This document shows, in pieces, positions 1 through 4,954 of a stretch of 5,478 nucleotides of DNA. This DNA comes from Hyphomicrobiales bacterium (GTDB lineage: Bacteria; Pseudomonadota; Alphaproteobacteria; Rhizobiales; Aestuariivirgaceae). Numbering within the stretch: the stretch's first letter is position 1; each line of letters starts with the position of its first letter. The stretch is taken from NCBI GenBank assembly GCA_014380505.1, contig JACMJT010000243.1:1-5478 (forward strand), written 5' to 3'. The position numbers and the translations under genes were made by a program. The notes under the pieces were generated by a model. The model ran no database searches and was not told where the DNA came from. It saw nothing but the letters and a program-made list of their open reading frames with translations.

Positions 1-45
1 AAGGACCGATGGCGCTTCAAGAATGACGAACGGCTTTTCCGGCAT
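1..45 (-). CDS. Start of a further minus-strand gene (5' end only), possibly arginase family
   Basis: An ATG at 45-43 opens a frame with no stop to the window edge, reading MPEKPFVILEAPSVL. It begins one base after the TAA of the LysE-type exporter gene (49-47), so it looks like the next gene of the same operon. No strong Shine-Dalgarno sequence is visible; only an AGAAA lies just upstream, within the end of the exporter gene, so translation may depend on coupling. The peptide resembles the start of arginase-family proteins of Rhizobiales, which often read like 'ILEAPS.LGL.P.GVE'. That rests on memory and 15 residues, so the family is tentative. The existence of a gene start here is more secure than its name. 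Confidence 0.4.
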   Translation of the reverse strand, partial: MPEKPFVILEAPSVL

Positions 46-46
46 G

Positions 47-682
47 TTATTTCTGTTCGGCGGCAAGGCGCAGCCCAAGGCCGATCAGCAAGGTTCCAGT
101 CAGCCCTTCGATCATGCGGCGAATGGCGGGCCGGCGCAAAACATTCGCAGCCTTTGCGATCATGGCGGCGTAGAGGGCAAGCCATGCGAAGGTCATCGCC
201 GCGAACACCAAACCCAGAAACAGGAGTGCGGCGAAGATCGGTGCATCCGAGGGCACGAACTGCGGCAGCAGGCTGGCAAAGAAAACCGCCATCTTGGGAT
301 TGCCGAGGTCGCTGATCAAGCCTTGCCGGAAGGCGGAGACGGCACTGAGGCGCTGGCCGGTCGGTCCTGCCGATGGAGTGCCTTCAGCCTGAACGGCCGG
401 TCGAAAGGCCTGGCGCAGCGCCTGGAGTCCGAGAAAGACCAGATAGGCGGCGCCGGCGTATTTGACCGCTAGGAAAAGCGGCTCCGACGCGATCAGGAGA
501 GCAACGATCCCTGCACTTGTCGCAAACGCCCAGACGGTCTGGCCACTGGCTATTCCCAGAGCCGTGAACACACCACCCGAACGCCCGCCGAGCAACGTAT
601 TGCGAATGGTGATGGCAGTATCAGGTCCGGGCGTGATGATGACAACAAGCGAAACGCCGATGAATGCAAGAAACAAAGACAC
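47..682 (-). CDS. LysE/RhtB-family amino-acid exporter
   Basis: This is a 211-residue inner-membrane protein of the LysE/RhtB translocator family, which exports amino acids or related small metabolites; the substrate cannot be told from sequence. Visible family marks are the N-terminal hydrophobic segment ending in ITPGPDT (about residues 16-22), a second block at 40-64, a third at 68-90, a polar charged loop at about 91-120, then GLISDLGNPK (121-130) leading into a hydrophobic stretch, and further membrane segments at about 147-175 and 190-207. Length and the TPGPD and NPK motifs are normal for the family. The start is GTG at 682-680, supported by AGGAA at 692-696, 9 nt upstream. It lies 45 nt downstream of the cupin gene and 1 nt before the next gene, so it is probably co-transcribed with both. 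Confidence 0.9.
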   Translation of the reverse strand: MSLFLAFIGVSLVVIITPGPDTAITIRNTLLGGRSGGVFTALGIASGQTVWAFATSAGIVALLIASEPLFLAVKYAGAAYLVFLGLQALRQAFRPAVQAEGTPSAGPTGQRLSAVSAFRQGLISDLGNPKMAVFFASLLPQFVPSDAPIFAALLFLGLVFAAMTFAWLALYAAMIAKAANVLRRPAIRRMIEGLTGTLLIGLGLRLAAEQK

Positions 683-727
683 TTTTGCGCGTTCCTGTGT
701 TGAGCTCTGTAATCCTGATCTTATAGT
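683..727 (-). promoter_or_regulatory. Spacer before the LysE-type gene: RBS and a -10-like hexamer
   Basis: This 45-nt spacer between the cupin and exporter genes is the widest gap in the minus-strand cluster. It holds the exporter ribosome-binding site, AGGAA at 692-696, nine nucleotides from the GTG. It also holds a TATAAG hexamer (minus strand, 725-720) that matches the -10 consensus at five of six positions. The matching -35 position (748-743, TGGTGC) is poor, so a separate promoter for the exporter is only a possibility. No hairpin-plus-T-run terminator is seen. Confidence 0.25.
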
Positions 728-1330
728 CTACCCCACCCACAGGCACCAGATCGCCAGCAGCGGGTCATCGTCCGTCTTCATGGCGTGCATGACGTGGGGC
801 TCATTATGGACAAGCCCGCCAGGCTCCGGCTGGTGCCAGTCGTGTCCCTGCTTCCACCAAGCGCCCCCGGCGAGCGAGACATAAACTTCTTCCGGTGGAT
901 GCTGGTGGTCGGGATAACGCACATGGGGGGCCATCAGACTGATGCCAACCAAGACATCTTTTCGCATCTCGAGCCCATCAGGCCCAACGACCACGGCATT
1001 GGCATGGCCGTCAAAAAAGTTTTGGGATTCCTTCTCGGCGCCTTTGCGGCGGCGCCATACAAGATCGGGCGCAAGTTTCTTAAGTGCCGTGCCTAAGCGC
1101 GGAATAGGTGAAGGCCCCCGCGCGGCGAGACCCAATGCCGGATCGAGTGCCTCGCACACTGGCAAGCTCTCGGGTGGCCCATCGTTCTTCTGTCCCACCT
1201 CGGCGCGCAAGGCGGCGAAGACACGGCGCGCCGGTTCTGCCCCCCCGCCAGCATTCGCGCGGAGGAGAATGGCCTCTTCAGTGAGGTCGAGAAAGTTCTG
1301 CAGCGTCGTGTCGCGCGCTTTGTTGGTCAT
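728..1330 (-). CDS. Cupin, dimethylsulfoniopropionate (DMSP) lyase-like family
   Basis: This is a single-domain cupin of 200 residues (202 if read from the ATG at 1336), close in size to DddQ-type DMSP lyases, which split DMSP to acrylate and dimethyl sulfide. The C-terminal half carries the metal site: Y141, H144, H146, E150 and Y152 within YPDHQHPPEEVY, and H184 in HNEPHVMHAM (numbered from the first ATG). The spacing equals that recalled for DddQ (Tyr120, His123, His125, Glu129, Tyr131, His163). The N-terminal half is helical and less recognisable. The annotation term 'dimethylsulfoniopropionate lyase' fits the family, but many members of this cupin superfamily have other or unknown substrates, and no acrylate or DMSP genes are visible nearby. 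Start choice: AGGA at 1337-1340 lies directly against the ATG at 1336 but 6 nt from the ATG at 1330, so the latter is preferred. The gene follows the phosphoribosyltransferase stop by 2 nt and is likely translationally coupled to it. Confidence 0.75.
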   Translation of the reverse strand: MTNKARDTTLQNFLDLTEEAILLRANAGGGAEPARRVFAALRAEVGQKNDGPPESLPVCEALDPALGLAARGPSPIPRLGTALKKLAPDLVWRRRKGAEKESQNFFDGHANAVVVGPDGLEMRKDVLVGISLMAPHVRYPDHQHPPEEVYVSLAGGAWWKQGHDWHQPEPGGLVHNEPHVMHAMKTDDDPLLAIWCLWVG

Positions 1331-1332
1331 TG

Positions 1333-2580
1333 TCATTCCTGATCGAACAGGAACTCGCGTCCGACCTTGACCCGGCGCACACCGTCATAAGCGATGATAT
1401 CGGCGGTGGCATAGGTCTCGGTTAGAGTGGCCGGCAGAAAGCTTCCTGTGCCGACGAGATCGAGGGGCGCCCGGGCCGCGCCCATCACCTGGCATTTCTG
1501 CGGATCGAAGCCGGAGGAGCCGACGATCATCGCAGTCTTGAAACCTGCCCGGTCGAGGGCGCGCCGCACATGGATGATCGATGCTACTGAAACGCCCTTG
1601 CCGAAGAGGATGCGGCGCACCTTGTCGACCAGGATGTTGTTGGGGTCGAGCTGGAACGCCCTGCCGCCCAGCACATGCTCAACGATGTTGTATTCGCCAT
1701 GCACACCCAGCCAGTGGCCTACGGTATCGACCGATTTCTCGTAGTCGAGGCCTTCGGCAAAACGCCCGCCATGGGTATCGAGCCGGATGCCGAAGGTCTT
1801 GCCCTTGTTCTGAAGCTGGGCCTCCTCATAAAACCAGCGTGCGCAGCGGACGGAATCGGTGACTTCCTCGCCGGTATAATCGACGAGAGCGATCAGCGTC
1901 GTGGCCTCGGGAATCGTTTCGGCAAAAAGTTTGGTGGCCTTCAATACGTCACCGCCCGTATAGCCAATGAGCGCATGGGGCATCGTACCCATGCCGTTGG
2001 CTGCATCGAAGAAGGGCGCAGTCAGGTCCTGGGATGAACCGACGAAACCCTTGACAGCCGGGTCAGCCTTCTTTGCCGCTATGCTGCCGACCGCCGCCCC
2101 ATAGGCTGCGAGAATATTCATCTCGGCGCCGCTGGCGTGGCGCGCATGCATATCCATGAAGCCAGCACCCGGCATGGCGCGGCACATTTCATAGGCGTTG
2201 TTGGCTGAGACACACGGGATGCCGGTCTTCTGCAACATCAGCGTCTCGATCTCGATGAGCTTCGCCATGGAGCCAGTGACTTCAAGCATCTTTTTCTCGG
2301 AGGGCACGATGTCGCCTTCCCCGTAGAAACGCCTGATCTTCACATTGGGAACGAAACGCCGGACCAGCCGGATGGCGGGTTCAAGGGCCGCCACCACGCG
2401 CCGCCGCATGAACACCGCGAACGTCACTTCCGCATCGCCATGGGCCGCAACGATGCGGCTGGTATGGGTGAAATATTTGTCGGTCTGAGCGGGAATGGGG
2501 CCGGCGGCCAGCGCAATATCCACCAGCCGATCGAGGATCTCGCCGGTTTTTGCCGAGGGTGGCGCTGCTTTGTCCATCAT
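1333..2580 (-). CDS. pncB: Nicotinate phosphoribosyltransferase
   Basis: This cytoplasmic enzyme of NAD salvage makes nicotinate mononucleotide from nicotinate and PRPP with ATP (EC 6.3.4.21). The 415-residue product has the features of the quinolinate/nicotinate phosphoribosyltransferase fold: TDKYFTHTS (33-41) near the N-terminus, ARHASGAEM (146-154), GTMPHALIG (198-206), LVDYTGEE (232-239), RLDTHGGRF (266-274), and the phosphate-binding glycine-rich stretches VGSSGFD (353-359) and DLVGTGSFL (374-382). The frame stays open upstream to 2688, but that extension runs through the aldolase gene in another frame and looks non-family. The ATG at 2580 has GGTGAG at 2590-2595, 9 nt upstream, and the resulting N-terminus fits the family. 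A second ATG follows at 2577. It lies 31 nt after the aldolase stop; its own TGA (1335-1333) overlaps or abuts the cupin start. Confidence 0.88.
   Translation of the reverse strand: MMDKAAPPSAKTGEILDRLVDIALAAGPIPAQTDKYFTHTSRIVAAHGDAEVTFAVFMRRRVVAALEPAIRLVRRFVPNVKIRRFYGEGDIVPSEKKMLEVTGSMAKLIEIETLMLQKTGIPCVSANNAYEMCRAMPGAGFMDMHARHASGAEMNILAAYGAAVGSIAAKKADPAVKGFVGSSQDLTAPFFDAANGMGTMPHALIGYTGGDVLKATKLFAETIPEATTLIALVDYTGEEVTDSVRCARWFYEEAQLQNKGKTFGIRLDTHGGRFAEGLDYEKSVDTVGHWLGVHGEYNIVEHVLGGRAFQLDPNNILVDKVRRILFGKGVSVASIIHVRRALDRAGFKTAMIVGSSGFDPQKCQVMGAARAPLDLVGTGSFLPATLTETYATADIIAYDGVRRVKVGREFLFDQE
1337..1340 (-). promoter_or_regulatory. Ribosome-binding site that decides the cupin start
   Basis: AGGA on the minus strand sits immediately before an ATG (1336-1334) that overlaps the phosphoribosyltransferase stop as ATGA. 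A second in-frame ATG occurs at 1330-1328. The motif would have zero spacing to the first ATG but an ideal 6 nt to the second, so initiation at 1330 is favoured, with the upstream stop and the start two bases apart. Confidence 0.6.
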
Positions 2581-2611
2581 GGCCCAAGTCTCACCGAAAG
2601 CCTGTCTCGCG

Positions 2612-3388
2612 TCAAATACCGTCCACGGATGCGACCAAGGCCGCAGCGCCCGCCTGCAGCAGATCGAGGTCGAATCCCGCAGCCACAAACCGGTAGCCGA
2701 GCTTCAGATAGGCGCGTGCCGCCTCTGCATCGCCGCCGTAGGCACCCGCCACGAGGTTGTTCGCCTTGGCGGCGGCGGCAATGCGCTGCATGGCGGCGAT
2801 GGTCGCAGGGCCCGTCTTGTCGATACCCGCGCCCTTGGAAAGCGTAATCGAAAGGTCGCTTGGTCCCACGAACAGGCCGTCAAGACCGGGGGTGGCCGCA
2901 ATCTCCTCGACGCGATCGAGCGCCACGGCCGTCTCGATCATGGCGAAGACCTGGGTCAAGCGGTTCGCCTGGGCTAGATATTCGCCGGGCTTGAGCCCGG
3001 AGGCCTGGATCGCCGCATAACCACCCCAGCTTCGCCCGCCAACAGGCGGGTACTTTGCCGCCCTTACCAGAGCTTCTGCTTCAGCGCGGCTATTGATCAT
3101 GGGTGCAATCACCGCTGCCGCACCAGCGTCGAGCGCTTGGCCCACCAGGCCTGGGTCGTTCCATCGGCATCGGACAATGGCAGGCCGTCCCGCTCCATTG
3201 ATCGCCGCGATCATCGGCACGGCGTCGGAAAAGCCGATCAAGCCATGCTGCATGTCGAGGCATACGCCTTCAATCGGAAGCGTCGCCATGTATGCGGCCA
3301 ACCCCGGGCCGGCGACTGACATCCAGGAGAACAGAAAAGGCTCCGGGTTTGCGAGCCTCGTTCTCAGATCATAGTGTGACGCCGCCAC
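2612..3388 (-). CDS. HpcH/HpaI aldolase family protein
   Basis: This is a 258-residue TIM-barrel protein of the HpcH/HpaI aldolase/citrate lyase family: metal-dependent class II aldolases that cleave or form 2-keto-3-deoxy (4-hydroxy-2-oxo) acids using pyruvate. Visible motifs are DMQHG (45-49) with the catalytic-type His48, Arg73 in VRCRW, the PMIN block (96-99), YPPVGGRSWGG (113-123), MIET (150-153) with metal-ligand Glu152, and VGPSDLS (174-180) with metal-ligand Asp178. Spacings His48-Arg73 (25) and Glu152-Asp178 (26) equal those recalled for E. coli HpaI (His45, Arg70, Glu149, Asp175). All key residues are present, so the protein should be active; the substrate is unknown. The start is a GTG directly abutting the in-frame TAG of the zeta gene, with no clear Shine-Dalgarno sequence. 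The next in-frame ATG (codon 23) would remove part of the first strand, so the GTG is retained. Confidence 0.88.
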   Translation of the reverse strand: MAASHYDLRTRLANPEPFLFSWMSVAGPGLAAYMATLPIEGVCLDMQHGLIGFSDAVPMIAAINGAGRPAIVRCRWNDPGLVGQALDAGAAAVIAPMINSRAEAEALVRAAKYPPVGGRSWGGYAAIQASGLKPGEYLAQANRLTQVFAMIETAVALDRVEEIAATPGLDGLFVGPSDLSITLSKGAGIDKTGPATIAAMQRIAAAAKANNLVAGAYGGDAEAARAYLKLGYRFVAAGFDLDLLQAGAAALVASVDGI

Positions 3389-3712
3389 CTAGGAGCCAGC
3401 TTTGACCTGATCCACCGCTTTCTGCATCAGCTCATCCATGGTGCGTCGAATCTGATGGTCCGACTGGGCGACGCTCTTGGCATCGAAATCGGCGCGGACC
3501 TTGCGGAAGACGTCTTCATCGCCTGCTTCCTCGAAATCGGCCCTAACGACGGCTTTGGCATATTCATCCGCTTCGGCGCCCGAAAGCCCAAGCTTTTCAG
3601 CGGCCCACAGGCCCAGAAGCTTGTTGCGGCGGGCCTCGGCCTTGAATCTCTGTTCCTCGTCGAGGGCGTATTTCTTTTCAAAGCCTTCCTGGCGCTTGTC
3701 AAAAGTCGTCAT
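3389..3712 (-). CDS. F1Fo-ATPase inhibitor subunit zeta (DUF1476 family)
   Basis: This small soluble protein of 107 residues belongs to the alphaproteobacterial zeta family (Pfam PF07345, formerly DUF1476). In Paracoccus denitrificans zeta binds F1 and blocks ATP hydrolysis by the ATP synthase. The whole length matches the family: an N-terminal FDKRQEGFEKKYALDEE segment (4-20), corresponding to the inhibitory region, then ARRNKLLGLWAAEKLGLSG (27-45), then DEYAKAVVRADFEEAGDEDVF (49-69) and a final amphipathic helix. It is highly charged with no membrane segment. The frame extends upstream to 3766, but AGGAG at 3719-3723 lies 6 nt before the ATG at 3712 and the family N-terminus begins there. 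It is divergent from purC, an arrangement I recall from other Rhizobiales. Its TAG stop abuts the GTG of the aldolase in the same frame. Confidence 0.93.
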   Translation of the reverse strand: MTTFDKRQEGFEKKYALDEEQRFKAEARRNKLLGLWAAEKLGLSGAEADEYAKAVVRADFEEAGDEDVFRKVRADFDAKSVAQSDHQIRRTMDELMQKAVDQVKAGS

Positions 3713-3718
3713 GCAAAT

Positions 3719-3723
3719 CTCCT
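3719..3723 (-). promoter_or_regulatory. Ribosome-binding site that decides the zeta start
   Basis: AGGAG on the minus strand is followed by 6 nt and the ATG at 3712. This is the strongest Shine-Dalgarno match in the window. It excludes the upstream in-frame starts at 3766 and 3748, which would add an 18-residue extension unlike the family. Confidence 0.8.
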
Positions 3724-3737
3724 GTGAGGCTGGGGTT

Positions 3738-3766
3738 GAAATAGCCATTGGACAATCGCAAAGCAA
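3738..3766 (-). promoter_or_regulatory. Candidate sigma70-type promoter for the zeta operon
   Basis: On the minus strand TTGCTT (3766-3761) and TATTTC (3743-3738) are separated by 17 nt. Each matches the consensus only partly (about 4 and 3 of 6). The predicted start of transcription would lie near 3731, giving a leader of about 20 nt that contains the AGGAG ribosome-binding site. It is a weak match in a place where a promoter must exist, since this gene heads the minus-strand cluster. Confidence 0.3.
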
Positions 3767-3900
3767 TGGACATTGTGCGCCGCAACGGAGTCTTGTAAGA
3801 CCCCGTCCAGCGGCGCCTGCCGACTCGCCGATTTCGGGACATATGTGTGGTGCGCGTTCCCTTCCGGGCTTAGTGTGGGAGGGCGATTGAGGGTTTGATG

Positions 3901-3904
3901 AGGA
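3901..3904 (+). promoter_or_regulatory. Ribosome-binding site that decides the purC start
   Basis: AGGA is followed by 8 nt and the ATG at 3913. In-frame alternatives are a TTG at 3895 and an ATG at 3898. The latter has only a GAGGG at 3889-3893 with 4 nt spacing. Starting at 3913 gives [14 protein letters not shown], which lines up with the usual rhizobial PurC N-terminus. Confidence 0.7.
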
Positions 3905-3912
3905 TTATTCAG

Positions 3913-4689
3913 ATGAACAGCCGCCGCACCCGAATTTACGAAGGCAAGGCCAAGATCCTCTACGAAGGCCCCGAGCCCGGCACTGTCATCGTCCATTTCA
4001 AGGACGACGCCACCGCTTTCAACGCCCAGAAAAAGGCCGTGATCGAAGGCAAGGGCGTGCTCAACCAGCGGATTTCCGAGTTCATCTTCACCAAGCTCAA
4101 CGAGCTGGGCCTGCCCACCCATTTCATGCGCACGCTCAATATGCGTGAGCAACTCGTCCGCGAGGTCGAGATCATTCCGCTGGAGGTCGTGGTGCGCAAT
4201 GTGGCGGCGGGATCGCTCTCCAAGCGCCTGGGTCTCGAAGAGGGCCACGCGCTGCCGCGCTCCATCATCGAATTCTATCACAAGAACGACGAGCTGGGCG
4301 ACCCCATGGTTTCGGAGGAGCACATCACGGCGTTCAATTGGGCGAGCCCCCAGGAAATCGACGACATGATGCATATGGCGATCCGCATCAACGATTTCCT
4401 CTCCGGCCTGTTCCTCGGCATCGGCATCAAGCTTGTGGACTTCAAGGTCGAGTTCGGCCGGCTTTTTGAAAACGACATGATGCGCATCGTCCTCGCTGAC
4501 GAGATCAGCCCCGATAGCTGCCGCCTGTGGGACATCAAGACCAACGACAAACTCGACAAGGACCGTTTTCGCCGCGACATGGGCGGCCTCGTCGAGGCCT
4601 ATCAGGATGTGGCCCGCAGACTCGGCATCATCCCGGCCACCGAACAGCCCGAGCGTTCGCGCCCCAAACTGGTGAAGAGCGATACGTGA
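3913..4689 (+). CDS. purC: Phosphoribosylaminoimidazole-succinocarboxamide synthase (SAICAR synthetase)
   Basis: This cytoplasmic enzyme of de novo purine synthesis ligates aspartate to CAIR with ATP to give SAICAR (EC 6.3.2.6). The 258-residue product covers the full family length. It has the N-terminal [13 protein letters not shown] nucleotide-binding segment (7-19), [14 protein letters not shown], signature 1 [26 protein letters not shown] (signature 2) and [12 protein letters not shown]. The C-terminus [21 protein letters not shown] is typical of alphaproteobacteria. The start at 3913 is chosen from the AGGA spacing and from alignment of the N-terminus with rhizobial PurC. The stop TGA overlaps the GTG of purS by four bases, so the two are translationally coupled. 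It heads a purC-purS-purQ operon and diverges from the ATPase inhibitor gene. No residue is missing and nothing suggests transfer. Confidence 0.97.
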   Translation: MNSRRTRIYEGKAKILYEGPEPGTVIVHFKDDATAFNAQKKAVIEGKGVLNQRISEFIFTKLNELGLPTHFMRTLNMREQLVREVEIIPLEVVVRNVAAGSLSKRLGLEEGHALPRSIIEFYHKNDELGDPMVSEEHITAFNWASPQEIDDMMHMAIRINDFLSGLFLGIGIKLVDFKVEFGRLFENDMMRIVLADEISPDSCRLWDIKTNDKLDKDRFRRDMGGLVEAYQDVARRLGIIPATEQPERSRPKLVKSDT

Positions 4690-4928
4690 TAAAGGCCAAA
4701 ATCAAGGTCACGCTTAAGAAGGGCGTCCTCGATCCGCAAGGCAAGGCCATCGAAGGCGCCTTGGGGTCGCTGGGTTTTTCCGGCGTCGAGCACGTGCGCC
4801 AAGGCAAATATTTCGAGATCGATGTCGCCGAAACCGATCCCGCCAAGGCGCTCAGCGCCGCCAAGGCCATGTGCGAGAAATTGATCGCCAATACGGTGAT
4901 CGAGAATTATGATATCGAACTCGCATGA
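4686..4928 (+). CDS. purS: Phosphoribosylformylglycinamidine synthase subunit PurS
   Basis: PurS is the small subunit of the three-part FGAR amidotransferase. It bridges PurQ, which supplies ammonia from glutamine, and PurL, the synthetase. The 80-residue product begins (M)[20 protein letters not shown] and contains [23 protein letters not shown] and the C-terminal [17 protein letters not shown], all standard for the family; length is normal. The frame is open upstream to 4527 within purC, but family length sets the start at the GTG at 4686, which overlaps the purC TGA as GTGA. GAAGAG at 4674-4679 lies 6 nt upstream. Its own TGA overlaps the ATG of a 9-codon mini-ORF that leads to purQ. Confidence 0.96.
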   Translation: MIKAKIKVTLKKGVLDPQGKAIEGALGSLGFSGVEHVRQGKYFEIDVAETDPAKALSAAKAMCEKLIANTVIENYDIELA

Positions 4929-4954
4929 TGCAACCATCGAGCCGTTCCGCATGA
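4925..4954 (+). other. Nine-codon mini-ORF bridging purS and purQ
   Basis: An ATG at 4925 overlaps the purS stop (ATGA, 4925-4928) and opens a frame reading MMQPSSRSA that ends in TGA at 4952-4954. That stop in turn overlaps the purQ ATG (ATGA, 4951-4954). The purQ start itself has only a weak Shine-Dalgarno context (GAG at 4939-4941). Ribosomes finishing purS could restart here and be delivered to the purQ start. The layout is seen directly; a coupling role is inferred and the peptide need not have a function. Confidence 0.35.

Larger units (their letters stand above)
3713..3912. promoter_or_regulatory. Divergent intergenic region between zeta and purC
   Basis: This 200-nt region is the only real intergenic space in the window and should hold promoters for both operons. 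It carries several perfect short dyads: ATTG-GA-CAAT (3747-3756), CAATG-GA-CATTG (3764-3775), GTCTT-GT-AAGAC (3790-3801) and the palindrome ACATATGT (3839-3846). TGGACA occurs twice, 18 nt apart (3749 and 3767). A weak plus-strand promoter candidate for purC is TTGGAC (3748-3753), 17 nt, CATTGT (3771-3776). Two GANTC sites (3788-3792 and 3822-3826), the CcrM methylation motif of alphaproteobacteria, also lie here. I do not recognise a known riboswitch. Confidence 0.6.

Noticed and set aside
23..472. A 149-codon plus-strand frame opposite the LysE-type gene
   Set aside because: It is antisense to a clear membrane transporter gene and is a low-hydrophobicity Gly/Gln/Arg-rich shadow.
942..1370. 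A 142-codon plus-strand frame opposite the cupin gene
   Set aside because: Ser/Arg/Pro-rich translation typical of a shadow frame; the cupin on the other strand has intact family motifs.
2581..2688. N-terminal extension of the nicotinate phosphoribosyltransferase to 2688
   Set aside because: It overlaps the end of the aldolase gene in another frame, has Cys/Arg/Trp-rich non-family sequence, and a better-placed ATG with GGTGAG upstream exists at 2580.
3035..3050. GC-rich hairpin considered as a rho-independent terminator
   Set aside because: It is inside the aldolase coding region and has no T-run after the stem on either strand.
3713..3766. N-terminal extension of the zeta inhibitor
   Set aside because: The family begins at the MTTFDKR start, and AGGAG sits 6 nt before that ATG; the added residues have no family match and would fall in the divergent promoter region.
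3709..4374. A 221-codon open frame on the minus strand, antisense to purC
   Set aside because: It lies almost entirely opposite purC, which is beyond doubt, and its residue content looks like a reverse-strand shadow of high-GC codons, with no recognisable domain.
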